DNA of 64,000 nucleotides from the NCBI RefSeq assembly GCF_010669125.1, contig NZ_CP048630.1:2926001-2990000 (forward strand), in the 5' to 3' direction. The DNA is from Ancylobacter pratisalsi. GTDB taxonomy: Bacteria > Pseudomonadota > Alphaproteobacteria > Rhizobiales > Xanthobacteraceae. Below the pieces are notes generated by a model. It was not told where the DNA came from. It saw only the letters and a program-made list of their open reading frames with translations, and ran no database searches. The position numbers were made by a program, and so were the translations under genes. Below, piece by piece: positions 8,534 through 17,607 of the stretch. The stretch's first letter is position 1; every line of letters begins with the position of its first letter.

Positions 8534-9499
8534 GTGGGCGAGCTCGATTTGCAGACATTCCGCCTTGTCGCCGCGGTCGCGGAGACGGGCAGTGTGACCG
8601 CCGCGGCCGAGCGCGCCGGCGTCACCCAGTCGGCTGTCTCGCAGGCTCTGAGGCGTGCGGAAGCGCTCATCGGAGCGCCATTGTTCGACCGCAGCCGGCG
8701 GCCGCTCACGCCAACCCATGTCGGGCGAATGGTTGCCAGTCGAGCGGATGAACTCGCACGCGCGGCCGAGCGACTGCTGGCGGATGCGCGGGCTGCCGCC
8801 GAACGGCCGGGGCGCATTGATTTGCGCATCGGCCTTGTCGATTCACTGGCCGGCACCATCGGCGCGCGTATCGTGAGGGAACTCGCCGACGGGGCCCTTG
8901 CCCTGACCGTGACCGCGTGGTCGGGCCTCGCCTTTTCCCATACACGGGCCCTGATGCGTCACGACATCGATGCCGCACTGACCTGCGATCCGATGGAGGG
9001 GCTGGGCAGTGTCGAGCGGATCGTGATTTTTCGAGAGCCCTATGTGCTCATCATCCCGCGCACCGAGATCGATGCGGTGCGCGGCAACGATCTGCAGGCC
9101 GTCCTCGAACGCTATCGGCTGGTGCGCCACAGCGCTCGCTCCTATGCCGGCCAGCATATTGAACGGCATCTCGGCCGGATGGGGCTTCGGCCGCCACGGG
9201 CGTTCGAATTCGACACCTCGGACGCTCTTGTCGCCATGGTCGCTACCGGGATGGGCGTCGCCATCACCACGCCGCTCTGCATATTACAGGGGGCGGCGCA
9301 TGCCGCAGGCGTCGCGGCACTGCCGCTGCCGGGCACCGCCTTCTCGCGCGAACTGCTGCTGACGACGCGACGCGGCGACTTTGACGATCTGGCACCGCGT
9401 ATCGCGGAAGTCGCGCGCAGCATGGCGCTGCTCCACGCCCTCCCGCCGATGCTCGCAATAGCGCCCTGGCTGACGCCTGAAGCGCTGGCGCTCGGCTGA
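8534..9499 (+). CDS. LysR-family transcriptional regulator
   Basis: About 321 aa from GTG at 8534. N-terminal winged helix-turn-helix LDLQTFRLVAAVAETGSV, TQSAVSQALRRAEALIGAPLFDR, then the two-lobed effector domain. The frame is open from 8438, but the added 32 residues do not resemble a LysR N-terminus. Divergent from solA, so it probably controls the solA-ABC operon and itself from the shared spacer. The effector domain is rather unlike common LysR subgroups, so no inducer can be assigned. Confidence 0.85.
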   Translation: MGELDLQTFRLVAAVAETGSVTAAAERAGVTQSAVSQALRRAEALIGAPLFDRSRRPLTPTHVGRMVASRADELARAAERLLADARAAAERPGRIDLRIGLVDSLAGTIGARIVRELADGALALTVTAWSGLAFSHTRALMRHDIDAALTCDPMEGLGSVERIVIFREPYVLIIPRTEIDAVRGNDLQAVLERYRLVRHSARSYAGQHIERHLGRMGLRPPRAFEFDTSDALVAMVATGMGVAITTPLCILQGAAHAAGVAALPLPGTAFSRELLLTTRRGDFDDLAPRIAEVARSMALLHALPPMLAIAPWLTPEALALG

Positions 9500-9955
9500 G
9501 GCGTTGGCGGCATCCCGCGAGCAGGCCCCGGTCCCTTCACACCGGAAATCGAACAGGCGGCTGTTATGAGCCTGCGCCCGGCGTGGTGTTCCGCGAACGG
9601 CCAGGGCCGAGTAGCCCACGGCGGAATGGGATCGGTACTGCTTGCAGATTGTATCGATAGATCGCGGAAGGAGCGTGGCACCCTCCTCGAAGCCGCGAAG
9701 CGCCTGCCGATAGACGGGCGGACCGAGATGTGAATGCCCGCTCAGCCGCCGCCGCCCGCGAGAAATGGCTGCTTGTTCACGGCACGGATCAGAATAGGGG
9801 GCGGGGTCGGCGAGACGATCGATGCCATTGTCCGCCCCATCCTTGCAAGGCGCGCGCTGTTTGCTCCGATGCAAGATGCCCGATGGCGGACAGCACTGGC
9901 GGCGGACGCTAGGTTCTGGCGCGAAATCATGCACACGCCGTTGCTTCGTTTCGCC
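9500..9955. other. Intergenic region, no gene seen
   Basis: About 455 bases between two convergent LysR genes. Several short open frames occur on both strands, none with a recognisable domain or convincing start. Base composition stays GC-rich. Confidence 0.5.
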
Positions 9956-10861
9956 TCATGAGGACGGCCGCGCGCGAATGAAGTCGATGAACGCGCGAAG
10001 CGGCGGAGGTACCAGCCGCCGCCCTGAATAGTAGAGGAAAGGCCCGGGGAAGCTTGGCCACCAGTCGGGGAGAACCGGCTCCAGCGCGCCGCTTTTCAGG
10101 AGCGGCGCGAGCCAGGCTTCGAAGAGATAGATGATGCCCGTACCCGCGATCGCCGCTTCGACCGCAAGGTCGATCGCAGGCCCTAAATTGACGATCAGCG
10201 GGCCATCCCCCTCGATCATCACGGTCTCCCGCTCGCGCTCGAACTCCCAGGCGGGGGACGCGCCGCTCGAGAAGCGTCCGCGAAGGCAGGCGTGGTCCAG
10301 CAGGTCACGCGGATGGCCGGGGCGCCCTCGGGCGTCCAGATAGGCGGGCGCGGCGGCGCAGGCAAAACGCTGGATACGCGGACCGATCGGGACGGCGATC
10401 ATGTCCTGTTCGAGCCGCTCGTCATACCGGATGCCGGCATCGGCTCCGGCGGCCAGCACGTCCACGAAGCTGTCCTCCGCCGTGATCTCCAGCCGGATCT
10501 GCGGATAGGCCGCCAGGAAAGCCGGCACGAGATCAGGCAAGATGAGACGCGCCGCACTCACCGGCACGTTCAGCCGCAAGGTCCCGGCTGGTTCATCGCC
10601 AACGCGCCCGACCCCCGACAGGGCGGCGTCCACCTCGCTGAGGGCCGGCTCCAGTCGGGCCATCAGCCGGGCTCCGGCCTCTGTCAGGCTGATGCTTCGC
10701 GTCGTCCGATGCAGGAGGCGCGCGCCAAGTCGCCCTTCAAGCCGTCTCACCGCATCGCTGAGAGCCGACGCGCTTGTGCCCTCGATCCGGGCCGCGTTGC
10801 GGAATCCACGCGCCCGCGCAACCGCGATAAAGGCGTTCACGTCCGCCAGATTGTGCGCCAT
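9956..10861 (-). CDS. LysR-family transcriptional regulator
   Basis: 301 aa. HTH region DVNAFIAVARARGFRNAARIEGTSASALSDAVRRLEGRLGARLLHRTTRS, then a LysR substrate domain of the AaeR/DsdC-like type. Divergent from the aldo/keto reductase at 10955; the 93-base spacer holds a perfect 19-base palindrome. This pairing makes it the likely regulator of the reductase gene. Confidence 0.92.
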   Translation of the reverse strand: MAHNLADVNAFIAVARARGFRNAARIEGTSASALSDAVRRLEGRLGARLLHRTTRSISLTEAGARLMARLEPALSEVDAALSGVGRVGDEPAGTLRLNVPVSAARLILPDLVPAFLAAYPQIRLEITAEDSFVDVLAAGADAGIRYDERLEQDMIAVPIGPRIQRFACAAAPAYLDARGRPGHPRDLLDHACLRGRFSSGASPAWEFERERETVMIEGDGPLIVNLGPAIDLAVEAAIAGTGIIYLFEAWLAPLLKSGALEPVLPDWWPSFPGPFLYYSGRRLVPPPLRAFIDFIRARPSS

Positions 10862-10892
10862 TGTTCGCCATTCCGCACAGGTCGTTCGGATT

Positions 10893-10911
10893 GTGGACGA
10901 TTATCGTCCAC
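10893..10911. promoter_or_regulatory. Perfect palindrome in divergent LysR/reductase promoter
   Basis: GTGGACGAT (10893-10901), one central T, ATCGTCCAC (10903-10911). Nine-base arms, no mismatch, placed midway between the two divergent start codons. Likely binding site for the adjacent LysR protein; this is inferred from position and symmetry. Confidence 0.65.
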
Positions 10912-10954
10912 CGCCGCAAGGATTAGATGTCTCGCGTCCTCAAGGAGAACGATC

Positions 10955-11821
10955 ATGACAACCCCCACCTATTCCTTCGCTGGCCGGACGGTGAATCGTC
11001 TGGGCTACGGCGCCATGCAGCTGGCCGGTCCCGGCGTGTTCGGCCCTCCAAGGGATCGTGCCGAAGCCCTCGCCGTCCTGCGCGCCGCGCGCGACGCCGG
11101 CGTCAATCACATCGACACCAGTGACTTCTACGGCCCGCACGTCACCAACCAGCTGATCAGGGAGGCGCTTCATCCCTACCCGTCGGACCTGCTCATCGTG
11201 ACCAAGGTCGGCGCCGTTCGCGGGCCGAACGCCGAGTGGCTGCCGGCCTTCTCACCCCAGGCCCTCGCGACCGCAGTCCACGATAACCTGAAGAACCTGG
11301 GCACGGATGTCCTGGATGTGGTCAACCTGCGTGTCATGTTCGACATCCACGAGCCCGCCGAAGGGTCGATCGAAGCACCATTGACGGCACTGGCCGAGCT
11401 GCAGCAACAGGGATTGATCAGACATATCGGCCTCAGCAATGTCACGCCCACGCAATATGCGCAGGGAACCGCCATCGTTCCGATCGCCGGCGTGCAGAAC
11501 CAGTACAACCTGGCCCACAGAAGCGACGACGCCTTCATCGACCAGCTGGCCGCCGAGGGCGTCGCCTATGTGCCCTTCTTCCCCTTGGGTGGCTTCTCGC
11601 CGCTCCAGTCCCACGCCCTGACGCAGGTCGCGACCGAACTCGGCGCCAGCCCCATGCAGGTCGCCCTCGCCTGGCTGCTGCGCCGCTCGCCCAACATCCT
11701 CCTCATCCCGGGCACCTCATCGAGCGCCCACCTCGCCGAGAACCTCGCGGCGTCCCGCCTCGATATCCCCGCCGCCGCCATGGAGATCCTGGACGCCATC
11801 GACGGCCCGGCAATGCGCTGA
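10955..11821 (+). CDS. pdxI: Aldo/keto reductase, PdxI (YdbC)-like pyridoxal reductase
   Basis: 288-aa TIM-barrel NADPH reductase. It resembles E. coli YdbC/PdxI along its length: MQLAGPGVFGPPRDR, NHIDTSDFYGPHVTNQLIREAL, VLDVVNLRVM, HIGLSNVTPTQ and YVPFFPLGGF. Asp and Tyr of the active site are in HIDTSDFYG, Lys in IVTKVGA; the position of the usual AKR His is Asn in VVNLRV, as in E. coli YdbC. E. coli PdxI reduces pyridoxal to pyridoxine in vitamin B6 salvage. AAGGAG at 10942-10947 sets the start. The open frame continues upstream over the LysR gene but is not coding there. Confidence 0.85.
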   Translation: MTTPTYSFAGRTVNRLGYGAMQLAGPGVFGPPRDRAEALAVLRAARDAGVNHIDTSDFYGPHVTNQLIREALHPYPSDLLIVTKVGAVRGPNAEWLPAFSPQALATAVHDNLKNLGTDVLDVVNLRVMFDIHEPAEGSIEAPLTALAELQQQGLIRHIGLSNVTPTQYAQGTAIVPIAGVQNQYNLAHRSDDAFIDQLAAEGVAYVPFFPLGGFSPLQSHALTQVATELGASPMQVALAWLLRRSPNILLIPGTSSSAHLAENLAASRLDIPAAAMEILDAIDGPAMR

Positions 11822-11849
11822 TCGCCGGCGAAGGCGGCGCTGTCCTCCT

Positions 11850-12190
11850 TAGACTGGCTCCCCTCGAAAGTGGTCCTCCGCGAAGGAGGGGTCGGGTCTT
11901 TGGAGGATGGCGCGATGGCGCAGAAGAAGCGGAAGGCGGAGGAGATCGTCGCGGTGCTTCGGCAGCTAGGGTTCGGGTGCCGAAGCCATCCGGGCGACGC
12001 CGTTCACGGATTACCGCTGGCGCAGAGAGTTCGGCGGGCGGAAGAGCGACTAGGTCGAGCGGCTGAAGGCACTCGAAAAGACGAGTTCATGCGGGAGTGT
12101 CTGGCGAACCGCATCGACCGCAGGCTCAACGCGGCCACGGTCATTGACGGCCTGACGGAACTGATCGTGCTGTCGAGCCGGCACGGCCTT
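11850..12190 (+). mobile_element. Remnant of an IS3-family insertion sequence
   Basis: A decayed transposase. ATG 11915 (GGAGGA upstream) opens an OrfA start, MAQKKRKAEEIVAVLRQ. The frame then shifts, and YRWRREFGG-KSD is followed by a stop where the family has Gln, then VERLKALEK. From about 12080 the reading jumps to a piece of OrfB, DEFMRECLANRIDRRLNAA and TVIDGLTEL. Most of OrfB, including the DDE core, is missing. TGGCTCCCCTCGAAAGTGG near 11855 resembles an IS left end. It cannot transpose itself. Confidence 0.75.
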
Positions 12191-12245
12191 TGCCGCGCCG
12201 GCCGCGCTACGGCGCCGTGGAGCGGCGTTCATCGTCCAGCGATGC

Positions 12246-12962
12246 TCACCATGGCACGGTATGTCCCTTGCGATCGAGATAACGGAGGCCGGGCTTGCCC
12301 CGCTGCGAGAGAAGTGTGGCGACGATCTGCGGCACGGTCTCTTCCACGGTGTAGGGCGCATCGGGTCCGCCGAGCCCGGTGCGGATCCAGCCCGGCGCCA
12401 TCAGGACCAGGGCGCGTGGTTCGCCTGCGTGGCGGGCGGCGTAGCTGCGCATGTACTGGTTCAGCGCCGCCTTGGAGCCTCGATAGACCTCGTGACCGCC
12501 CTTGATGTTGTTGGCGACGCTGCCCTGTCCCGAAGACATGATGCCGATCATTCCAGTCGGCAAGACGATAGCCTGCAAGGCTTCCACGACCCGCATCGGG
12601 CTCAGCGCATTGGTGACCATCACGCGGGTGAACTCCTCGGTCGAGACCTCTGCGATGGTCTCGGCCTGATCGGCGTTGGCCGTCCCGGCGTTCACGAAGA
12701 GGATGTCGATGCCGCGCCCGGAAAGGCGTCGACGCAGAGCGGCAACCTCGTGCGGTTGGGTGATGTCGAGGGGCTCGATTTCAACGCGGCCGGGATGAGC
12801 CAGCGCCAGGGCGTGCAGCGGCGTCCGGTCCGTCCCGCGCACCGTGGCGATGACCACCCAACCCCGTGCCGCGAATTCAGCCGCCATGGCATAGCCGAGG
12901 CCACGTGACGCGCCAACGAGCAGGAGGGTTCCCGCGGATGTGCTGAGATCAGTTTGGGTCAT
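12246..12962 (-). CDS. Short-chain dehydrogenase/reductase
   Basis: 238-aa classical SDR. Cofactor motif GASRGLG at residues about 17-23, structural NAG in FVNAGTANAD, catalytic Ser in SSGQGS and Tyr-Lys in VYRGSKAALN. The substrate is not evident. A TTG seven codons upstream is also open, but the ATG at 12962 has AAAAGGAAAGG in front and is preferred. Divergent from the LysR gene at 13095, which probably controls it. Confidence 0.9.
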   Translation of the reverse strand: MTQTDLSTSAGTLLLVGASRGLGYAMAAEFAARGWVVIATVRGTDRTPLHALALAHPGRVEIEPLDITQPHEVAALRRRLSGRGIDILFVNAGTANADQAETIAEVSTEEFTRVMVTNALSPMRVVEALQAIVLPTGMIGIMSSGQGSVANNIKGGHEVYRGSKAALNQYMRSYAARHAGEPRALVLMAPGWIRTGLGGPDAPYTVEETVPQIVATLLSQRGKPGLRYLDRKGHTVPW

Positions 12963-13094
12963 GACGGCGCCTTTCCTTTTCAACTTCCAAAAGGAAAATG
13001 AGCGCGATCCGGTGAGTGCACCAGACGCACAGAATGCAAACTATTGTTGCGTCGGACGCTATGTATTATCCTCCCGGCGGTCTAAAGTCCGGGG

Positions 13095-14000
13095 ATGGAT
13101 GTTGCTGATCTCAACCTGCTCCCCGCATTGGACGCGCTCCTCTCCGAGGGGAGCGTGACGCGCGCGGCCCGGCGCCTTGGCCTCAGCGCTTCGGCCATGA
13201 GCCGGACCCTGGCACGACTGAGGGCCGCGACCGGCGATCCGCTGCTCGTGCGCGCCGGTCGAGGGCTGGTGCCGACACCGCACGCGCTTGCGTTGCGCGA
13301 CCGGGTGCACGCGCTTACCCAAGAGGTGCAGGGAGTTCTGCGCCCGACGGATGATCGCCTTGACCTCGCCACGCTCGACCGAACCTTCACCATTCGCGCC
13401 AATGAAGGGTTCATTCGGCTGTTCTCCGCGGCTCTGGTCAGTGCCGTCCTCGACGCGGCTCCACGCGCGCGGCTGCGCTTTGTGGCCAAGCCGGTGAAGG
13501 ATGCAGGACCTCTTCGGGAGGGCGCCGTCGACATCGAGATTGGGGTGCTGGGCGACTTCGCGCCTGAAGTGCGCACCTGCCTCCTCTTTCGGGACCATTT
13601 CTTGGCCGTCGTGCGAGCAGGGCACCCGCTGGTGACAGCTCCGATGACGCCGGAGCGCTATGCCGCGGCCAGGCATGTGGTGGTCTCGCGCAAGGGCAGC
13701 TTTACCGGGCCGGTCGACGAGGGGCTGGCGGCGCTCGGGCTCCGTCGCGAAATCGTCGCTGTCGTGCCAGGCTTTCCGGATGCCGTGCGCATTGCCCGTC
13801 ACTCCGATCTCGTTGCCCTCATACCTCGCTCATGCCTGGGTGACACCTCGCTCATGGAGGGCTGCGTCAGCTTCGAGTTTCCGGTCGCCACGCCCGACAT
13901 CGTCGTCTCGGCGATGTGGCATCCCCGCATGGAGGCGGACCCGGCGCACCGATGGCTACGAAACGTCCTTATGTCGGTCTGCCGTCCGCCAACGGTTTGA
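13095..14000 (+). CDS. LysR-family transcriptional regulator
   Basis: 301 aa. HTH DLNLLPALDALLSEGSVTRAARRLGLSASAMSRTLARLR, the N-terminus typical of the NodD/NahR-like branch, then the effector domain. Divergent from the short-chain dehydrogenase gene. In the spacer, GCAA(13036-13039)-N7-TTGC(13047-13050) is a weak inverted repeat of LysR-box size. Likely target is the divergent gene. Confidence 0.92.
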   Translation: MDVADLNLLPALDALLSEGSVTRAARRLGLSASAMSRTLARLRAATGDPLLVRAGRGLVPTPHALALRDRVHALTQEVQGVLRPTDDRLDLATLDRTFTIRANEGFIRLFSAALVSAVLDAAPRARLRFVAKPVKDAGPLREGAVDIEIGVLGDFAPEVRTCLLFRDHFLAVVRAGHPLVTAPMTPERYAAARHVVVSRKGSFTGPVDEGLAALGLRREIVAVVPGFPDAVRIARHSDLVALIPRSCLGDTSLMEGCVSFEFPVATPDIVVSAMWHPRMEADPAHRWLRNVLMSVCRPPTV

Positions 14001-14218
14001 CGGGGACGCGCGTGGGCAATGTCGCCTTGGGTCCGGTAGCGATAGCGACGATGCCGGCCCGAAAGGAATGTCGGCGCCGACCGAGACTCCAGCCATCTTC
14101 AAAATACATGATGAAAATTAGATGATTGAGTCAATATAAATGTATTGGCTCATAGCGGATAGGGTATCCGCAGTACTATGTATAGTGTTAGTTCACTTCG
14201 TTTCATCAATTCGTTTAG

Positions 14219-14727
14219 ATGTCGGGCTGTTTCTCCGCGCTATGTTGCCGAAGCCCGTCGCTGTTAACTAGAGTGACGATCAATGGTGGCGGGCTTTGTT
14301 GCCAGCTTGCAGGCCAGTCAGGTGTATCCGCGCGAGCCTTGGACTTCCTGATCCTGACGGCTGCTCGCTCCGGCGAGGTCCGGGAAGTGCCGTGGGGTGA
14401 GTTGGATCTCATTGCAAAGGTATGGACTGTGCCCGCTGTCAAAATGAAAGCTGGCCGGAAACACCGTGTTCCTCTCTCATCGCGAGCTGTGCAGATCGTT
14501 GCGGAGATGGTGGAAAATCGATCGGAGGTTGTTGAGGGGAGCTATGTCTTCCCTGGCGCCAAGCATGGCAAACCTCTTTCAGTGATGGCGCTTGATATGC
14601 CGTTGCGCCGTTTGAAATCGAGCGACACCGTTCATGGCTTTCGATCATCCTTCCGCGATTGGGGGTAGGAGGCGACCGCATTCTCTCGCGAACTGATCGA
14701 GACCGCGTAGTCCCAGTTGTCCCATTG
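14219..14727 (+). pseudogene. Tyrosine integrase remnant (phage/island type)
   Basis: From about 14290 the frame reads like the catalytic domain of a P4-type integrase: SARALDFLILTAARSGEV with the first catalytic Arg, VWTVPAVKMKAGRKHRVPLS with the beta-hairpin Lys, YVFPGAKHGKPLS and VHGFRSSFRDWG with the His-x-x-Arg box. A TAG stop follows at 14666-14668. The same frame continues EATAFSRELIETA, and a second TAG stands at 14708-14710. The N-terminal arm-binding half and the Tyr box are missing. It marks an old integration site; no matching tRNA gene or att repeat was recognised. Confidence 0.8.
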
Positions 14728-14729
14728 GC

Positions 14730-15022
14730 TCTGCACCCGGAATTCGAACAATGATCTCCCCTAAACGGACGCACCATATGTCTGAGAAGGGTCAATGGCG
14801 CCCGTGCCGCTTCGCGCGGGAAGCGGCCCTTAAGGCCCCTACACAAAGCAGACATTTTCAGAGCTTGGCGAAGCAGGCCACCACTCTGTGTCAAACGGCA
14901 CGTAATATTGCCCCCGATCGGCGCCCAATATTGACCCCCTGATGAGCTGAGGCGGTCAGGAGGCGGCGCGGCGGAGCTGGTCGGGGTCGCGCAGCCGTGC
15001 CGGCTCCGTGTCGTAGGAGCGC
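14730..15022. other. Non-coding stretch with IS-like end repeats
   Basis: No gene seen. AATATTGCCCCC (14904-14915) and AATATTGACCCCC (14927-14939) are near-identical direct repeats 23 bases apart, the kind of multiple terminal repeat found at ends of IS21-like elements. Just beyond, an open frame on the minus strand ends in RLRDPDQLRRAAS and looks like a protein tail of unknown identity. Assignment to an IS is tentative. Confidence 0.35.
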
Positions 15023-15310
15023 GTGGCCAAGGAGTGGATAGAGGCCACCTTGCCCACCGGAACAAGTCTGTCCGAACTGGCCCAAGCCTGCGGTCTCGGC
15101 GTGAGCCGTTTCGCACGCGCCTTCCGAACCTCGACTGGCGTTACATCCTATGGTTGGCTCATCGCCCGACGGATCGAAAGGGCCGAAGATCTGCTCGGAG
15201 CTTCCCTATCGCTGGCGCACATTGCTCTGGCATGCGGCTTCGCCGACCAAAGTCACATGACGAGGATCTTCAAACGCGCAACCGGCCTGGCCCCCAGGAC
15301 GATGATCTAG
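15023..15310 (+). pseudogene. AraC-family regulator fragment (DNA-binding domain only)
   Basis: 95 residues from GTG 15023 cover only the double helix-turn-helix: SLSELAQACGLGVSRFARAF and LSLAHIALACGFADQSHMTR, then FKRATGLAPRTMI. Family members are normally about 250-300 aa with an N-terminal sensing domain; here an in-frame TAG and the IS-like debris lie directly upstream. Probably truncated by the upstream insertion or deletion. A short DNA-binding peptide might still be made. Confidence 0.7.
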
Positions 15311-15335
15311 GGCGGCACCGCGCCAGGGGCGGTCG

Positions 15336-16277
15336 TTAGCGCTCCGCCGAGATGCGGCCATTGTGCGAGGCGGAGGTGCCGTCGAAGCCCTCGATCCACG
15401 CGCAGACCCGATCGCGGGCGGCGCGTAGGGGCGAGTCGCGTGGCGTGTAGGCGAAATAGCTGCGCGAGGGCAGCCAGATGTGCGGAAAGGGCGTCACCAG
15501 TCTGCCCGCGCGCAGGTCGTCCTCGATCAGTGTGGACGGCGCCATTGCCACGCCGAGCCCGTCCATGGCGGCCTGGATCGAGAGATAGAAGTGGTCCAGC
15601 ATCAGCGTCGCCGCTGGTTCCAGAGAGCCGTGCCCGGCCTTCGCGAGCCAGTCGCGCCAGAGCCGCGGCATGCTCGCGACCTGCAGAAGTGTGTGTCGCG
15701 CGAGGTCCCCCACCTCGTCCAGCGGCTGGCGTTGCAGCAGCGCGGGGCTGCAGGCGGGCAGTCGTCTCTCCGGGAGCAGCAGGCGCGCCTCGAAGCCGTG
15801 GAAGGCGTCCGGCCCGCCGCGAATGATCAGGTCGTAGTCGCCGGCCAGCCCGTCAACCGGCTCGCTTCCGGTCGTCAGTTCGATGGTGATGTCGGGATGC
15901 GTCTCCCGCAGCCGGCCGAGCTTCGGCACCAGCCAGCGCAGGCTGAAGGTGGCGAGCGCATTGACCCTTACAACCACGGTGCCGCTGGCCTCCCGGCCGT
16001 GACGTGCCGCTGCCCCGGCGATGCGCTCGAGCGCCGGCTGGATGTCGGCGAGTAGCGCCCGGCCTTCGGCGGTGAGGACAACTCCGTGGCTCAGGCGGCG
16101 GAACAGCGCCGGCGGACCGAGCCACTCCTCCAGAAGCCGGATCTGCCGGCTGACCGCGCCATGCGTGACGCCGAGCTCCGCAGCGGCGTCCTTGAAGCTC
16201 GACCGACGCGCGGCCGCCTCGAACGCGCGGACGGCGTTCAGAGGCGGCAGAGGTCGGTGTTTCGAGGGGGCAATCAT
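15336..16277 (-). CDS. LysR-family transcriptional regulator (GcvA-like)
   Basis: 313 aa from ATG 16277. N-terminus LPPLNAVRAFEAAARRSSF, HGAVSRQIRLLEEWLG, as in the GcvA group, then a periplasmic-binding-like effector domain. The frame is open 16 codons further upstream, but the chosen start matches family N-termini. Divergent from the MFS gene at 16351 with a spacer of about 73 bases; probably its regulator. Confidence 0.92.
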   Translation of the reverse strand: MIAPSKHRPLPPLNAVRAFEAAARRSSFKDAAAELGVTHGAVSRQIRLLEEWLGPPALFRRLSHGVVLTAEGRALLADIQPALERIAGAAARHGREASGTVVVRVNALATFSLRWLVPKLGRLRETHPDITIELTTGSEPVDGLAGDYDLIIRGGPDAFHGFEARLLLPERRLPACSPALLQRQPLDEVGDLARHTLLQVASMPRLWRDWLAKAGHGSLEPAATLMLDHFYLSIQAAMDGLGVAMAPSTLIEDDLRAGRLVTPFPHIWLPSRSYFAYTPRDSPLRAARDRVCAWIEGFDGTSASHNGRISAER

Positions 16278-16350
16278 GTGAGTTTTTCTGACATCAAAAG
16301 GGCGAATTAGTCGTTTGCACCCCACATTCTAGCAGGCGCACAGTCGTGAG

Positions 16351-17556
16351 GTGATAAATTCATCCAGCATTACCTCCACCACCACATCGCCGGCGCAACC
16401 CTGTGCGCGCCCGACCCGCCGACGCACGCTGGCCCTTTCCGGACTCGCGCACGCGTTGCACGACGGATACACCGACGCCATCTACGTGCTGCTTCCGGTC
16501 TGGCGGGCCGAGTTCGGGCTCGACTATGTCGCGCTCGCGCTGCTGCGCGGTCTCTATGCCGGCGCCATGGCGGCGCTGCAGGTGCCCGCGAGCTGGCTCG
16601 CGGACCATGTCGGCGGACGGGCGGTGTTGATCCTCGGAACGGTGCTCGCGGCGGCCGGCTATGCGCTGGCCGGCTTCAGTGGCGGGGCGATGGGCCTGTA
16701 TGCCGCGCTGCTCGTCTCGGGCGCCGGCTCCAGCGTCCAGCATCCGATCGCTTCCAGCGCGGTGTCGCGCGCCTATGGACCGGCGGCGCGCGGGCCGCTC
16801 GGCACCTATAATTTCACGGGCGACCTCGGCAAGGCCATCATTCCGGCCGCGCTGTCCCTCGGCCTGTCCATCGCGCCATGGCGGTCGTCGCTCTGGCTGC
16901 TGGCGCTCGCCGGCATCGTCGTCGCTGCGCTGCTCACCTTGTTCATGCCGAGGATCGACCCGGCGCCCCCGCCCTCCGCCTCGCTCCCCCGAACGTCGCG
17001 GCGCGGCGGTCGTGGCTTTCCGCTGCTGCTCTCCATCGGTGTGGTCGATACCGGGGTGCGCATGGGCTTCCTCACCTTCCTGCCGTTTCTGCTGCAGCTG
17101 AAAGGCGCGTCGCAACCGCTCATCGGGACGGCGCTCGCCCTCGTCTTCCTCGGCGGCGCGGCGGGCAAGCTGGCCTGCGGTTGGCTTGCACAGCGCTGGG
17201 GCATCGTCGGGGTCACATTGTGCACCGAGGGGGCCACGGCCCTTATGATCGCCTTCGCGGCGGTCCTTCCGCTGGCACCGCTACTGGTTCTCTTGCCGCT
17301 CCTGGGGCTAGCCTTGAACGGCACCTCCTCGGTGCTCTACGGCACCGTGCCGGAATTGGCGCCGGCTGACCGGACGGAGCGCGCCTTCGCTATCTTCTAT
17401 ACGGGCGTGATCGGCTCCGGGGCGTTGTCGCCGCTGTTGTTTGGCGTGGTAGGCGATCAGGCCGGCCCTGTCGTCGCGACGCTGGGCACCGCAGCCGCGG
17501 CGCTCATCACTCTGCCGCTCGCCCTTGCCCTCGGGCCACGGCTGACAAGGCGGTGA
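16351..17556 (+). CDS. MFS transporter, fosmidomycin-resistance (Fsr)-like
   Basis: 401 aa from GTG 16351, 12 predicted membrane helices. The HALHDGYTDAIYVLLPVW opening of helix 1 and the WLADHVGGR loop are typical of the Fsr-like branch of drug exporters. A proline- and arginine-rich loop near residue 210 separates the halves. Likely a drug or metabolite exporter in the inner membrane under the divergent LysR gene; substrate not predictable. Confidence 0.88.
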   Translation: MINSSSITSTTTSPAQPCARPTRRRTLALSGLAHALHDGYTDAIYVLLPVWRAEFGLDYVALALLRGLYAGAMAALQVPASWLADHVGGRAVLILGTVLAAAGYALAGFSGGAMGLYAALLVSGAGSSVQHPIASSAVSRAYGPAARGPLGTYNFTGDLGKAIIPAALSLGLSIAPWRSSLWLLALAGIVVAALLTLFMPRIDPAPPPSASLPRTSRRGGRGFPLLLSIGVVDTGVRMGFLTFLPFLLQLKGASQPLIGTALALVFLGGAAGKLACGWLAQRWGIVGVTLCTEGATALMIAFAAVLPLAPLLVLLPLLGLALNGTSSVLYGTVPELAPADRTERAFAIFYTGVIGSGALSPLLFGVVGDQAGPVVATLGTAAAALITLPLALALGPRLTRR

Positions 17557-17607
17557 GCGGCGTGCCTATACATGCTTGCGCCACGTGAGAATTCGACAAG
17601 GAACGAC

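Noticed and set aside
10292..10954. N-terminal extension of the aldo/keto reductase by about 220 codons
   Set aside because: The extension is antisense to the LysR gene; AAGGAG and family alignment support ATG 10955.
14000..14300. A tRNA or att site next to the integrase remnant
   Set aside because: The AT-rich stretch was scanned for a T-arm (GGTTCGA-type) and a cloverleaf; none was seen, and no direct repeat pair was found within the window.
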